From positions 496,001-560,000 of the forward strand of contig NZ_JANTPT010000001.1 of NCBI RefSeq assembly GCF_024753565.1: DNA of 64,000 nucleotides. The letters are read 5' to 3'. How positions within the stretch are numbered: the stretch's first letter is position 1; each line of letters begins with the position of its first letter. A program made the position numbers and the translations under genes. The notes below the pieces were generated by a model, which did not search any database, had not been told where the DNA came from, and saw only the letters and a program-made list of their open reading frames with translations. Below, piece by piece: positions 10,465 through 20,785 of the stretch. The stretch comes from Mechercharimyces sp. CAU 1602 (GTDB taxonomy: Bacteria > Bacillota > Bacilli > Thermoactinomycetales > JANTPT01).

Positions 10465-11100
10465 ATCGAGTTATCGGAGCGGCAAGAGAAGATCATACAG
10501 ATTGTAAAGAATCAAGGCCCTATTACAGGTGAGAAAATTGCAGAGCAACTCAGCCTGACACGGGCGACATTACGGCCAGACCTATCTATTCTCACCATGG
10601 CGGGATTTTTGGATGCACGCCCACGGGTGGGATACTTTTATGCGGGGAAGTCGGCTAACCAATTATTGAGTGAGCACTTACGCAAGTTATTGGTGCGAGA
10701 TTACAAGTCATTACCTGTAGTGGTAGGAGAAGAAACGTCTGTATACGATGCAATCTGTATGTTATTTTTAGAGGACGTTGGTACCCTTTTCGTTATTAAA
10801 GAGGTAGGAATCCTTGTTGGAGTATTATCGCGCAAGGATTTATTGCAAAGTGCGATGGGGAAGCAGGATCTTCATTCCATCCCGGTGGGCGTTGTGATGA
10901 CACGGATGCCAAACGTGATCACATGTGAATTAGATGATACACTATTTGAAACGGCGCGGAAGCTAATGGATTATCAGGTGGATTCGCTGCCCGTTATTCG
11001 CCCCATTGAAGGGAGTAGTCAGGTAGAAGTGGTTGGAAGGATGTCTAAAACGACAATTACGAAAGCGTTTGTAGAATTAGCCAAAGAGGAAACGGTGTAG
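10465..11100 (+). CDS. ccpN: CcpN transcriptional regulator (HTH plus two CBS domains)
   Basis: Repressor of gluconeogenic genes (gapB, pckA) in Bacillus. The N-terminus is an HTH_11 domain (GPITGEKIAEQLSLTRATLR) and two CBS domains follow. The frame is closed by TGA at 10456-10458, and the first ATG (10597) would delete the whole HTH. Between them there is no ATG, GTG or TTG. An AUC at 10465 lies 7 bases after a perfect GGAGGTG, and initiating there gives 211 residues, the family length, with the expected ELSERQEKIIQIVKNQG opening. I therefore infer an AUC start. ppsR follows 12 bp later. Confidence 0.85.
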   Translation: MELSERQEKIIQIVKNQGPITGEKIAEQLSLTRATLRPDLSILTMAGFLDARPRVGYFYAGKSANQLLSEHLRKLLVRDYKSLPVVVGEETSVYDAICMLFLEDVGTLFVIKEVGILVGVLSRKDLLQSAMGKQDLHSIPVGVVMTRMPNVITCELDDTLFETARKLMDYQVDSLPVIRPIEGSSQVEVVGRMSKTTITKAFVELAKEETV

Positions 11101-11112
11101 CGGGAGGGATAG

Positions 11113-11946
11113 ATGATCTTGAGTGATAAAAAACATCCATTAGTGTTTGTCGTCTCTGATTCTGTTGGGGAAACTGCCGAGTTTGTCGTACGTGCAGCTT
11201 CCAGTCAGTTTAATGGGGGAGAAGTAGATATTCGACGCTTCCCCCATGTAGATGATAAAAAAACGATAGCAGACGCTGTGCAAGCGGCGAAGGAATCGCA
11301 CGCATTACTTGTTTTTACGCTTGTTGTGCCAGAATTACAATCCTTTATAAAAGAAGAGGCAGAGCGCTTGGAAGTCCCATATGTAGATATTATGGGACCG
11401 ATGGTATCAGGTTTATCTTCACTATATCCTCGCCCCCCACGGGAGCAACCCGGTTTGGTGCGACGCATGGACGAAGATTACTTCCGCAAGATTGAAGCGG
11501 TTGAATTTGCAGTCAAGTATGATGATGGTCGTGATCCCCGTGGAATTCTGCGTGCAGATGTTGTTCTGATTGGGGTCTCGCGCACATCAAAAACTCCGCT
11601 CTCTATGTACTTGGCACATAGACGCCTCAAGGTTGCTAATGTACCGCTGGTACCAGAAGTGGAGCCGCCAGATGAGTTATACATGGTTTCGCCAAAGAAG
11701 TGCATTGGGCTTACGATCCACCCTGACCACCTTAACAACATTCGCCGGGAGCGGTTGAAATCACTAGGGTTAGGGGCAAAAGCTAATTATGCCAATATGG
11801 AACGAATCTTAGATGAGTTAGATTATGCAGAACGCATTATTAAAAAAGTGGGTTGTCCAATATTAGATGTGACGAATAAAGCGGTAGAAGAGACAGCAAA
11901 TCTAATAATCGATATTCTTCGCAAGCGGGGAGGAATGGAGTTTTGA
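11113..11946 (+). CDS. ppsR: PPDK regulatory protein (bifunctional kinase/pyrophosphorylase)
   Basis: A 277-residue DUF299 protein, equivalent to Bacillus YqfL. The family phosphorylates the threonine next to the catalytic histidine of PPDK using ADP, and reverses this with phosphate. The P-loop-like [11 protein letters not shown] is present at about residues 153-163, and the N-terminus [12 protein letters not shown] is typical. The target enzyme is encoded next, with a one-base overlap, which strongly supports the role. Confidence 0.93.
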   Translation: MILSDKKHPLVFVVSDSVGETAEFVVRAASSQFNGGEVDIRRFPHVDDKKTIADAVQAAKESHALLVFTLVVPELQSFIKEEAERLEVPYVDIMGPMVSGLSSLYPRPPREQPGLVRRMDEDYFRKIEAVEFAVKYDDGRDPRGILRADVVLIGVSRTSKTPLSMYLAHRRLKVANVPLVPEVEPPDELYMVSPKKCIGLTIHPDHLNNIRRERLKSLGLGAKANYANMERILDELDYAERIIKKVGCPILDVTNKAVEETANLIIDILRKRGGMEF

Positions 11947-14591
11947 TGACCAAATCAGCGTTGATGTTCGAAGAAGGTAATCGAGAGATGAAATCATTAT
12001 TGGGAGGGAAGGGCGCTAACCTTGCCGAGATGACTCGTGCAGGATTGCCAGTGCCTCCTGGATTTACTATTACGACGCAGGCATGTTTAGACTACTACCG
12101 CCAAAATCAACAATTAAGTGAAAATGTGATGAAAGAGATCGAATCAACCTTACAGCGCCTAGAGGCTGTATCGGGCAAAAGCTTAGGAGATACCGCTAAT
12201 CCATTGCTTGTTTCTGTTCGGTCTGGCGCGGTTTTTTCGATGCCAGGAATGATGGATACGGTTCTTAATCTGGGGCTAAATGATGAGACGGTGGTCGGAT
12301 TAGCACGCTTGACGGGAAATGAACGTTTTGCGTATGATTGTTATCGTCGCTTTATCCAGATGTTTAGCAATGTCGTGCTCGGCATAGATCATTATCAATT
12401 TGAAGAGATTATTGAACGAAAAAAAGAAGAGCGCGGCATTAACGATGATCCAGCACTAACAACATCGGATTGGAAAGAGATAATCACCTCCTTCAAAGAG
12501 CTCGTACATACGGAGGACGGGCACCCATTTCCACAAGATCCCCGGGAGCAATTGCTGCGTTCTATCGTCGCGGTATTTGATTCATGGAATAATCATCGTG
12601 CTCGCATCTATCGCAATATCCATAAAATACCTCATGATTTAGGGACAGCGGTTAATGTGCAAATGATGGTGTTTGGTAACATGGGTGAAGACTCGGGGAC
12701 AGGTGTAGCTTTTACACGAGATCCATCCACGGGTGAAAATCGTCTTTACGGTGAGTTTTTACTCAATGCCCAAGGGGAAGATGTGGTTGCAGGAATAAGG
12801 ACACCACAACCGATTCGTACTTTAGCTGATATTATGCCGGATGTTTACGAACAATTTGCTGCAACCTGCCAGAAGTTAGAAAAAACATATGCGGATATGC
12901 AGGACATCGAGTTTACAGTGGAGCGGGGCACGTTATATTTTTTACAAACACGTAACGGAAAACGAACCGCACATGCGGGTGTGAAAATCGCTGTCGATAT
13001 GGTGAAAGAGGGTATCATAGATAAAGAGACAGCTATTAGCCGGGTTGATCCTGACCAGCTGGATCAGATATTGCATCGCCGGGTTGATCCTACAGCGAAG
13101 CTACATGTATTGACGAAGGGATTGCCTGCTTCCCCTGGAGCAGCTTCAGGTAAGATCGTTTTTGATGCTGACACGGCTGAGCGATGGGCACAAGATGGGG
13201 AAGCGGTGATTTTGGTGCGCACGGAAACCACTCCGGAAGATATTCACGGAATGGTGGCATCTACAGGGATACTAACCAGCCGGGGTGGAATGACCAGTCA
13301 TGCGGCTGTTGTAGCTCGTGGAATGGGGAAAGCGTGTATTTGTGGTTGTGAAGCGATGAAAGTGGACGGAAAAAACAAAGTGGTAACAGTAGAGGGAATA
13401 ACGCTGACAGAGGGTGATCTTCTTTCTATTGATGGTGGAACAGGTCATGTGATTCAAGGCGAAGTACCCTTGATCGACCCTGAACTATCGGTGGAATTTC
13501 AAGAGCTGTTGCAATGGGCAGACGAATTTCGTACATTGGGTGTTCGTACCAACGCGGATACACCGGCAGACGTAGCTAAAGCACGCCAGTTTGGTGCAGA
13601 AGGGGTTGGTCTTTGCCGCACCGAGCATATGTTTATGGAAGTGGAACGAGTGCCAATTGTGCAAGAGATGATCTTGGCGGAAAACGCGGATGAACGTCAA
13701 GCGGCATTAGATAAATTGTTACAGTTCCAGCAGTCTGATTTTCGTGGGATATTCCAAGCAATGGACGGTCTCCCGGTGACGATCCGTTTACTTGATCCAC
13801 CACTCCACGAATTTTTACCTAACATGGAGGATTTGCTCGTAGAGCGAACTACACTTAGCCTGCAAGCGGAAGTGGATCATATAGAGTTAGCAAAAAAGGA
13901 TGCACTGTTACGTAAAATCCGAGCCTTGCATGAGTTTAATCCCATGTTGGGGCATCGTGGCTGTCGACTCGGCTTAATTTACCCTGAGATTTATGCGATG
14001 CAGATTGAGGCGATTTTCCTAGCAGCGCGTGAAGCCGTATCCGCCGGGGGAACGGTGCAACCAGAGGTGATGATCCCCCTTGTAGGTCATGTGAATGAAT
14101 TGAAAGAGATGCGCACTTTGGTCGATGAGATCGCTACTCGTATCCAAGCGGAAAGTGGGCTTACGATTCCATATCTTGTCGGCACGATGATTGAGGTGCC
14201 ACGGGCAGCCTTAACTGCAGAAGAGATTGCGACTGCGGCTGACTTCTTCTCTTTCGGTACAAATGATCTGACGCAAACAACATTTGGCTACAGTCGTGAT
14301 GATGCAGAAGGTAAGTTTTTACATCAATATGTTGACCGAAACATTTTACCGGAGAATCCGTTTATTACTCTTGATACTGAAGGAGTGGGTAAGCTGGTTC
14401 AAATGGGAGTTGAGGGCGGTCGTAGAGTAAAACCAGATTTAAAGACGGGTATTTGTGGTGAACATGGCGGAGAAAAAGCATCTATTGCTTTTTGTCATCA
14501 GACAGGACTTGATTATGTGAGTTGCTCCCCTTTTCGAGTACCGCTCGCTAGACTGGCAGCAGCTCAAGCATCATTGCAGAAAAAAGAGTGA
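11946..14591 (+). CDS. ppdK: Pyruvate, phosphate dikinase
   Basis: An 881-residue PPDK interconverting pyruvate, ATP and phosphate with PEP, AMP and pyrophosphate. The N-terminal ATP-grasp domain begins with GGKGANLAEMTRAGLPVPPG. The phosphohistidine domain has T450-S451-H452 in GGMTSHAAVVARG, where the threonine is the regulatory site of PpsR. The C-terminal PEP/pyruvate barrel includes GLCRTEHMF and the catalytic GICGEHGG cysteine. The ATG overlaps the ppsR stop by one base. Placement after ccpN links it to control of the PEP-pyruvate node. Confidence 0.97.
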   Translation: MTKSALMFEEGNREMKSLLGGKGANLAEMTRAGLPVPPGFTITTQACLDYYRQNQQLSENVMKEIESTLQRLEAVSGKSLGDTANPLLVSVRSGAVFSMPGMMDTVLNLGLNDETVVGLARLTGNERFAYDCYRRFIQMFSNVVLGIDHYQFEEIIERKKEERGINDDPALTTSDWKEIITSFKELVHTEDGHPFPQDPREQLLRSIVAVFDSWNNHRARIYRNIHKIPHDLGTAVNVQMMVFGNMGEDSGTGVAFTRDPSTGENRLYGEFLLNAQGEDVVAGIRTPQPIRTLADIMPDVYEQFAATCQKLEKTYADMQDIEFTVERGTLYFLQTRNGKRTAHAGVKIAVDMVKEGIIDKETAISRVDPDQLDQILHRRVDPTAKLHVLTKGLPASPGAASGKIVFDADTAERWAQDGEAVILVRTETTPEDIHGMVASTGILTSRGGMTSHAAVVARGMGKACICGCEAMKVDGKNKVVTVEGITLTEGDLLSIDGGTGHVIQGEVPLIDPELSVEFQELLQWADEFRTLGVRTNADTPADVAKARQFGAEGVGLCRTEHMFMEVERVPIVQEMILAENADERQAALDKLLQFQQSDFRGIFQAMDGLPVTIRLLDPPLHEFLPNMEDLLVERTTLSLQAEVDHIELAKKDALLRKIRALHEFNPMLGHRGCRLGLIYPEIYAMQIEAIFLAAREAVSAGGTVQPEVMIPLVGHVNELKEMRTLVDEIATRIQAESGLTIPYLVGTMIEVPRAALTAEEIATAADFFSFGTNDLTQTTFGYSRDDAEGKFLHQYVDRNILPENPFITLDTEGVGKLVQMGVEGGRRVKPDLKTGICGEHGGEKASIAFCHQTGLDYVSCSPFRVPLARLAAAQASLQKKE

Positions 14592-15012
14592 ACAACAGCA
14601 GATGCATGAAATAAGCTACAGTGACAATATGATGGGATGTGAGAGTGGGGAAGCGCTCCCCCTCCCTCTCCTGCCTCACGAAGTGACAGGGAAAAGTTTA
14701 GTATCGCAAGTAATACAGAAATAAATGTTCCTGTCAAGGTAGAGGAAGGATTTTTTTTGTTTTTCAGCGTATAATACAACAAGAGTGAAGAAAAACAGCC
14801 ATTTATTCGACTTCATTCGACAAATATTTTTGCCGCTAGATATTTTCTGCTTGGAAGTAGGCAGGGAAAACCTATGCGGGCATAGAATAGAAGAGAAGGC
14901 GGAGAAAGAATGGTGCTCTCCCAAAAAAATAACCAATCAGGGCAGGATTATGACGAATCCTGGCGAATAAGTAGACCTTGTGAGCATGGGTATAAAGAAA
15001 GCGGGGAAAAGC
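14592..15012 (+). other. Intergenic leader of dnaG, no secure gene
   Basis: TATAAT at 14770-14775 is a possible minus-10 box with no convincing minus-35. A GC-rich dyad lies at about 14646-14660, without a T tract. CAGGATT-ATGACG-AATCCTG at 14942-14961 is a perfect 7-bp hairpin just before dnaG. A 41-codon frame from ATG at 14910 has a GGAG site but overlaps dnaG and resembles nothing I know. The DUF188 gene found here in Bacillus is absent. Confidence 0.5.
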
Positions 15013-16845
15013 ATGACGTCTGGTCAGATTCCTGATTCAGTGATCAGCCGTGTGCGTGAGCAACACGACATTTTAGATGTAGTTAGTCAACATGTCCAGC
15101 TAAAAAAGAGTGGTCGGAACTATTTCGGATTATGCCCCTTTCATTCCGAAAAGACACCGTCCTTTTCTGTTGCCCCGGATAAACAGATTTTCTATTGTTT
15201 TGGTTGTGGGCAAGGTGGAGATGTGATTAAATTTATCATGGAGATTGAGCAGTTTACCTTCTATGAAGCTATTTCGCATATGGCATCTGAAGCAGGTATT
15301 GCTTTACCGGAGCGTAAAGAGAAAGCTGACGATCCGCAGGAGGCTTATCGAGGAGAACTTCGTCGTGCCATGGACCTTTCCTCTCGTTTTTACCATCATA
15401 TTCTACAAAAAATGGAGCTTGGATTAGAAGCGCGGAAGTACTTGATCGATCGCGGAGTGACTGAGAAGACGATTGAGACATTCCAGTTGGGCTATGCCCC
15501 TCCTTCGTATAATGCCTTGCTTCGTTTTTTAACGAAACGGGAATTTACTCCAGCACTGCTGGCGGATGCGGGATTGGTCAGTCGTAAAGAGCACTCTTCT
15601 CATTACTATGATCGCTTTCGCGGGCGCATCATATTCCCCATTCATGATGGACAGGGAAATGTGATCGCATTTGGGGGTCGTGCTTTAGATGAAGGGAAGC
15701 CCAAGTACCTAAACAGTCCTGAAACTCCACTATTTCATAAAGGCCGTCATCTGTTTAATCTTCATCGGGCGCGCAAATCGATTCGTCAGTCCAAGCAAGC
15801 GATTCTGTTTGAAGGTTACATGGATGTTATTGCGGCGTGGCAGGTTGGGATTGATAATGGCGTGGCTTCACTTGGGACTTCACTTACTGCAGACCAAGCA
15901 AAAGTGATTCGTCGGAATGGTGAGCAAGTGATTGTTTGTTATGACTCTGATGAGGCAGGACAACAAGCTGCGGATAGAGGCTTAGAAACATTAAGAGAGC
16001 AGGATTTGCATGCGAAGGTAGCGCAAATGCCAGCAGGTTTGGATCCAGATGATTACATCAAGCTTCGCGGTGTAGATGCATTTCGGCAAGAAGTGTTGGC
16101 GGCAGCCATTCCATTGACAGCATTTAAATTAGAGGAATTGAAGAAGGGATTTAACGTGCGTGATGAAGGGGAACGCATGAAGTATCTAACAGAAGCCCTC
16201 AGTGTGGTAGCAGAGCTGCCGTTGGCTATCGAACAAGATCACTATGTACGAAGACTGGGAGAAGAGTTTCACTTATCACTTGATGCGTTAAAAGCAGAGC
16301 TTCGGCGTATTCGTAATAGCAAGAAGCGTATGGCGCAGGGGGATAAAGGGAAGGTAATGTGGAATAATGAATATCATCCAGTAAACAAACACATGGTCGG
16401 TTCTCATCGCTTACCCTCGGCTCATGAGCAAGCAGAAAAGCTACTGCTAGCTTGGATGTTACGAGATAAGGAAGTAGCTCTGCGTGTGGAGGAAGAGTTG
16501 GGTGCAGATTTTTGTGAAGACGTGAATGCGGCAATCGCGGCATACTTATATGCATTTTATGATGATGGTTATCAAGCTAGTCCGGTCCAATTTATTCATT
16601 ATGTTAATGAGGACTACCTGATGAAAACAATTAGTGAACTTGCCATGATGGAGCTTCCGGAGGATCGATCTGATGAAGCGATCTCTGATTATATCCGTCA
16701 TGTACAGATGGTTCCTCTCTATACAGAGATGAAAAAGCTAGAAGAAGAACAGAAACAGGCAGAGCAGGCTGGTGACATCGCAAAAGCAACTCAGTTGGGG
16801 ATTCAATTAGTCCAACTGCGGGAAAAGAGTAAGAGACGGGCTTAG
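15013..16845 (+). CDS. dnaG: DNA primase
   Basis: A 610-residue replication primase. The N-terminal CHC2 zinc finger shows [11 protein letters not shown] and CFGCGQGG. The TOPRIM core has [13 protein letters not shown] and [12 protein letters not shown]. The C-terminal helicase-binding region is less conserved. Three in-frame starts are possible (GTG 14980, ATG 14986, ATG 15013). I choose 15013 because GCGGGG is 6 bases upstream and the protein then begins [11 protein letters not shown], aligned with other primases. It forms the dnaG-rpoD unit. Confidence 0.95.
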   Translation: MTSGQIPDSVISRVREQHDILDVVSQHVQLKKSGRNYFGLCPFHSEKTPSFSVAPDKQIFYCFGCGQGGDVIKFIMEIEQFTFYEAISHMASEAGIALPERKEKADDPQEAYRGELRRAMDLSSRFYHHILQKMELGLEARKYLIDRGVTEKTIETFQLGYAPPSYNALLRFLTKREFTPALLADAGLVSRKEHSSHYYDRFRGRIIFPIHDGQGNVIAFGGRALDEGKPKYLNSPETPLFHKGRHLFNLHRARKSIRQSKQAILFEGYMDVIAAWQVGIDNGVASLGTSLTADQAKVIRRNGEQVIVCYDSDEAGQQAADRGLETLREQDLHAKVAQMPAGLDPDDYIKLRGVDAFRQEVLAAAIPLTAFKLEELKKGFNVRDEGERMKYLTEALSVVAELPLAIEQDHYVRRLGEEFHLSLDALKAELRRIRNSKKRMAQGDKGKVMWNNEYHPVNKHMVGSHRLPSAHEQAEKLLLAWMLRDKEVALRVEEELGADFCEDVNAAIAAYLYAFYDDGYQASPVQFIHYVNEDYLMKTISELAMMELPEDRSDEAISDYIRHVQMVPLYTEMKKLEEEQKQAEQAGDIAKATQLGIQLVQLREKSKRRA

Positions 16846-16876
16846 GCGAAAGTACCAGGGAAGGAGGGAACAGAGA

Positions 16877-17998
16877 TTGGCCAATGAACAAAACATGGAC
16901 TTGGAGCAAGATCTGACAATAGAACAGGTGAAGGAACAGTTAGTGGAGCTAGGGAAGAAGCGAGGCGTTCTTTCGTATAAAGATATCATGGAGAAAATGT
17001 CTCCGTTCGACCAGGAACCACAGCAGATTGATGAATTCTTTGATTCCTTAAATGAGCAAGGTGTAGAGATTTCCAACGAAGAAGGAGATGATAATCTTCC
17101 TTATCGGGTAGGAAATGATGATGAGAGTGAAGAATTGCTACATGATGATCTAAGTGTTCCACCTGGAGTGAAAATTAATGATCCAGTACGCATGTACTTA
17201 AAAGAGATCGGTCGCGTTCCGCTATTGTCAGCTAAAGAGGAAGTGGAACTTGCAAAGCGAATTGAGGAAGGAGACGAGGAAGCGAAGCGGCGGTTGGCAG
17301 AAGCGAACTTACGCTTAGTAGTAAGCATTGCTAAACGCTACGTGGGGCGTGGTATGCTCTTTCTCGACCTGATTCAAGAAGGGAATATGGGCTTGATCAA
17401 GGCGGTAGAAAAATTTGACCATCGCAAGGGATATAAGTTTAGTACCTATGCGACTTGGTGGATTCGACAGGCAATTACACGCGCGATCGCGGACCAAGCA
17501 CGTACCATACGTATCCCGGTTCATATGGTAGAGACGATCAATAAGTTGATACGGGTATCCCGGCAATTGCTACAAGACTTAGGTCGTGAACCGCTACCAG
17601 AAGAAGTGGCAGCTGAAATGGATCTCAGTCCGGAAAAAGTAAGAGAAATTATGAAGATTGCACAGGAACCAGTCTCTTTGGAAACTCCGATCGGGGAAGA
17701 AGATGACTCACACCTAGGTGATTTCATCCCTGATGATGATGCACAAGCTCCAGCGGATGCCGCCGCATATGAACTGTTAAAAGAACAGCTCAAAGGAGTA
17801 TTGGACACCTTATCCGATCGGGAAGAAAATGTGCTTCGTCTTCGCTTTGGCTTAGATGATGGGCGGACACGTACGCTTGAAGAAGTGGGTAAAGTGTTTG
17901 GTGTGACAAGGGAAAGGATCCGTCAAATTGAAGCGAAAGCCCTCCGTAAACTGCGTCACCCAAGCCGTAGTAAGCAGTTAAAAGATTTTTTGGAATAA
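16877..17998 (+). CDS. rpoD: Primary sigma factor SigA
   Basis: A 373-residue housekeeping sigma factor. Region 1.1 is at the N-terminus; region 1.2 starts at [16 protein letters not shown]. Region 2 contains [20 protein letters not shown] and [15 protein letters not shown]. Region 4.2 ends with [19 protein letters not shown]. The start is TTG with AAGGAGGGA 8 bases upstream. It follows dnaG by 31 bp, the classic macromolecular-synthesis operon of Bacillus without the rpsU part. Confidence 0.97.
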   Translation: MANEQNMDLEQDLTIEQVKEQLVELGKKRGVLSYKDIMEKMSPFDQEPQQIDEFFDSLNEQGVEISNEEGDDNLPYRVGNDDESEELLHDDLSVPPGVKINDPVRMYLKEIGRVPLLSAKEEVELAKRIEEGDEEAKRRLAEANLRLVVSIAKRYVGRGMLFLDLIQEGNMGLIKAVEKFDHRKGYKFSTYATWWIRQAITRAIADQARTIRIPVHMVETINKLIRVSRQLLQDLGREPLPEEVAAEMDLSPEKVREIMKIAQEPVSLETPIGEEDDSHLGDFIPDDDAQAPADAAAYELLKEQLKGVLDTLSDREENVLRLRFGLDDGRTRTLEEVGKVFGVTRERIRQIEAKALRKLRHPSRSKQLKDFLE

Positions 17999-18010
17999 CC
18001 CTGTTATGAG

Positions 18011-18032
18011 GCACTCACTAGAGTGCTTTTTT
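18011..18032 (+). terminator. Terminator of the dnaG-rpoD operon
   Basis: GCACTC-ACTA-GAGTGC followed directly by a run of six T, starting 12 bp after the rpoD stop. Confidence 0.85.
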
Positions 18033-18119
18033 GTTTGTTTATTGTGATTCAATTTTATCCCTTTTCCAAACATAATGCAAACCGAATTTGTTTTCATCAC
18101 AATCTTTAACTGAAAATTC

Positions 18120-18149
18120 TTGCTGTCAAACCCTACTTGCTTCTATAAT
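18120..18149 (+). promoter_or_regulatory. Sigma-A-type promoter of the acyl-CoA dehydrogenase gene
   Basis: TTGCTG at 18120-18125, an 18-base spacer and TATAAT at 18144-18149. The predicted start of transcription falls inside the cre box immediately downstream. Confidence 0.65.
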
Positions 18150-18155
18150 ATATAA

Positions 18156-18169
18156 TGTAAGCGTTATCA
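18156..18169 (+). promoter_or_regulatory. cre box (CcpA operator) at the acyl-CoA dehydrogenase promoter
   Basis: TGTAAGCGTTATCA matches all 14 positions of the cre consensus TGWAANCGNTNWCA. It begins 7 bases after the minus-10 box, over the likely transcription start, which is the classical position for CcpA repression. Glucose repression of fatty-acid or branched-chain catabolism is inferred. Confidence 0.75.
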
Positions 18170-18196
18170 AAGAGAATGTAAAGGGGAGTGGAGAAT

Positions 18197-19339
18197 GTGA
18201 ATTTTGATTTGACAGAAGAGCAAAAAATGATTAAAAAATTGATGCGTGATTTTGCTGAGAATGAGGTAGCACCAGGGGCTGAGCAGCGCGATCGCGATAA
18301 ACAGTTTCCACATGAGGTGTATAAGAAGATGGCTCAATTACAGCTTATGGGACTTCCTTTTCCTGAAGAGTATGGAGGTGGCGGTGCGGATACGATTAGC
18401 TTTGCGATTGCAGTAGAAGAGTTAAGCCGTGTGTGTGCTTCTACTGGGATTGGTTATTCGGCTCATATCTCTTTAGGAGGTGCTCCTCTTTATCTCTTTG
18501 GAACAGAGGAGCAGAAACGAACATATCTTACCCCGCTCTGTCTGGGTGAAAGTTTAGGCGCTTTTGGGTTGACAGAGCCCGATGCTGGTTCAGATGCAGG
18601 GGGAACCAAAACACGAGCGCATAAACTTGAAAATGGAGAATGGGAGATTAATGGCAGTAAAACATTTATTACCAATGCCAGTTATGCAAAATTTCTGGCG
18701 CTTACTGCCATCAGCGCAGAAGAGGGGGGCAAGAAAGAGATTACGGCTTTTATTTGTCCTACAGATACAACGGGATTTACAGTAAAGGACTCCTATCATA
18801 AGATGGGACTTCATAGTTCTAACACAACGGAACTGGTATTAGAAGGGGTGCGTATTCCTCCTGAAAACATCTTAGGGCGTAGAGGATATGGATTTAAGCA
18901 GTTCTTAATTACATTGGACGGTGGACGAATTGGAATTGGAGCGATGGCTGTAGGGATTGCGCAGGGAGCGTATGAAGCGGCGTTGCGGTATGCGCAAGAA
19001 CGGACGCAATTTGGTCAGTCCATTTCTAAATTTCAAGCGATTCAGCATAAATTGGCTGATATGGCATTAGAAATAGAAGTGGCTCGCAATATGGTATACA
19101 AAGCGGCATGGTTAAAGGATCAGAATAGAGCCTTTACCAAAGAGGCATCGATGTGTAAGTTGTTTGCATCAGAAGTAGCTAACCGTGTCTGTGATCAGGC
19201 AGTACAGATTCACGGGGGCTGGGGTTATATTCATGATTTTCATGTGGAGCGCTTTTATCGCGACGCAAAATTGACAGAGATTGGTGAAGGAACCTCTGAG
19301 ATACAACGAAATATTATTGCACGTGAGATTGGGTGTTAG
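18197..19339 (+). CDS. Acyl-CoA dehydrogenase
   Basis: A 380-residue FAD flavoenzyme oxidising an acyl-CoA to the enoyl-CoA. FAD and substrate motifs [13 protein letters not shown] and GSKTFITNA are clear, and the C-terminal catalytic glutamate lies in [13 protein letters not shown]. It is close to short-chain or butyryl-CoA enzymes such as MmgC/AcdA, but chain-length specificity cannot be fixed. The GTG at 18197 is preferred because AAGGGGAG is 8 bases upstream; a GTG 9 bases earlier overlaps that site. A perfect cre box lies in its promoter. Confidence 0.93.
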   Translation: MNFDLTEEQKMIKKLMRDFAENEVAPGAEQRDRDKQFPHEVYKKMAQLQLMGLPFPEEYGGGGADTISFAIAVEELSRVCASTGIGYSAHISLGGAPLYLFGTEEQKRTYLTPLCLGESLGAFGLTEPDAGSDAGGTKTRAHKLENGEWEINGSKTFITNASYAKFLALTAISAEEGGKKEITAFICPTDTTGFTVKDSYHKMGLHSSNTTELVLEGVRIPPENILGRRGYGFKQFLITLDGGRIGIGAMAVGIAQGAYEAALRYAQERTQFGQSISKFQAIQHKLADMALEIEVARNMVYKAAWLKDQNRAFTKEASMCKLFASEVANRVCDQAVQIHGGWGYIHDFHVERFYRDAKLTEIGEGTSEIQRNIIAREIGC

Positions 19340-19474
19340 GGAGTCTACCTATGGTAGGAGAATAGAAAATTCTTCACAGCACCAAAGCGGTGGGGCGATA
19401 CTGCAAGTGCTTGCTGAATAACTGTATTCCGGTTAATCTGAAACATATAAACCTTCAGAGTGGAGGAATCATAG

Positions 19475-20593
19475 ATGGAACAAAAACAAGCTCAAGTGAC
19501 AGCGACAGAAGGGGATTTCTTCCCAATACTAGATGTGGATTACTTAGAATTTTATGTGGGTAATGCCAAACAAGCAGCGGTTTATTATTGTAAGAACTTC
19601 GGATTTAAGCCACTTGCCTATAGCGGGCTGGAGACAGGTAATAGAGAGCAGACATCGTATGTATTAGAGCAAGGCACGTTGCGATTAGTGCTAAGTGGGG
19701 CTTATACTTCTGACCATGAAATTAGCAAATTCGTTATGAAGCACGGAGATGGTGTGAAAGATATCGCCTTACAGGTGGCCGATGTGGAGAAAGCTTTTCA
19801 GGAGACGGTTTCTCGTGGGGGCATTGTCGTACGTGAGCCGTATGAGGTGACAGACGAATATGGTACGTTAAAAAAAGCTACGATCGCTACGTACGGTGAT
19901 ACTGTCCATACCTTTATCGAACGAACTGGGTATAAAGGGGTTTTTGCACCTGGTTTTATCAAAGCAGATTTCGAGATTCCTTCCACTCCGACAGGGATTG
20001 AAGGTTTTGATCATGTGGTAGGAAATGTGGAGAGCATGGGTGAATGGGTCTCCTACTATGAGAAAGTATTTGGCTTTAGTGAGCTTCGTCACTTCGATGA
20101 TGAGGATATTAGCACGGAATATTCTGCTCTCATGTCGAAAGTGATGCAAAATGGGACAGGTCGGATCAAATTCCCGATCAATGAACCGGCTGAAGGGAAG
20201 CGTAAGTCACAAATTCAAGAATACCTTGAGTTTTATAACGGGGCAGGCGTACAACATGTCGCTTATTACACAAAAGATATCGTGAAGACGATTGAAGCGA
20301 TGAAGAAAAACGGAGTTCAATTTTTGGATACTCCAGACACTTACTATGATGATTTGAAAGAACGGGTCGGAGAAATCGATGAGTCGGTGGAGGAATTGCG
20401 TCGCCTGAAGATATTAGTAGACCGTGATGATGAAGGGTATCTATTACAAATATTTACTAATCCGATTGTGGATCGTCCTACACTTTTCTTTGAAATCATT
20501 CAGCGTAAAGGTTCACGAGGGTTTGGTGAAGGAAACTTTAAGGCATTATTCGAATCGATCGAGCGAGAACAGGCGCGTCGGGGAAATCTATAA
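19475..20593 (+). CDS. hppD: 4-hydroxyphenylpyruvate dioxygenase
   Basis: A 372-residue non-haem iron dioxygenase that converts 4-hydroxyphenylpyruvate to homogentisate in tyrosine catabolism. Two vicinal-oxygen-chelate halves are present. Iron ligands are H180 (GFDHVVGNV), H261 (GVQHVAYYT) and E340 (LFFEIIQRKG). The C-terminal gating helix reads FGEGNFKALFESIE. An AGTGGAGGAATC ribosome binding site precedes the ATG. No homogentisate pathway genes are adjacent. The product might instead feed pigment formation, which is speculation. Confidence 0.96.
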   Translation: MEQKQAQVTATEGDFFPILDVDYLEFYVGNAKQAAVYYCKNFGFKPLAYSGLETGNREQTSYVLEQGTLRLVLSGAYTSDHEISKFVMKHGDGVKDIALQVADVEKAFQETVSRGGIVVREPYEVTDEYGTLKKATIATYGDTVHTFIERTGYKGVFAPGFIKADFEIPSTPTGIEGFDHVVGNVESMGEWVSYYEKVFGFSELRHFDDEDISTEYSALMSKVMQNGTGRIKFPINEPAEGKRKSQIQEYLEFYNGAGVQHVAYYTKDIVKTIEAMKKNGVQFLDTPDTYYDDLKERVGEIDESVEELRRLKILVDRDDEGYLLQIFTNPIVDRPTLFFEIIQRKGSRGFGEGNFKALFESIEREQARRGNL

Positions 20594-20611
20594 AGTTGGT
20601 ATGATAAAATC

Positions 20612-20649
20612 AGCAATCCTCAGCTTTTATGCTTGGGGATTGCTTTTTT
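20612..20649 (+). terminator. Terminator of hppD
   Basis: AGCAATCCTCAGC and GCTTGGGGATTGCT form a stem around TTTTAT, followed by a T run, 19 bp after the hppD stop. Confidence 0.8.
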
Positions 20650-20785
20650 GTCTTGGCAAAAGAATAAAATTCCCTAGCCCATGGGAGACTAAAGAGGATG
20701 AGCAAAGGGAAATGGCTTATTCTACTTTGGCTAAAGAAAAAGCGAGGTAGAACGACTTTCTAACACAAAGCAGGGGTGAGAAGAA

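Noticed and set aside
20594-20750. Open frame running from inside hppD to 20750
   Set aside because: It starts within hppD, passes through the hppD terminator and has no ribosome site.
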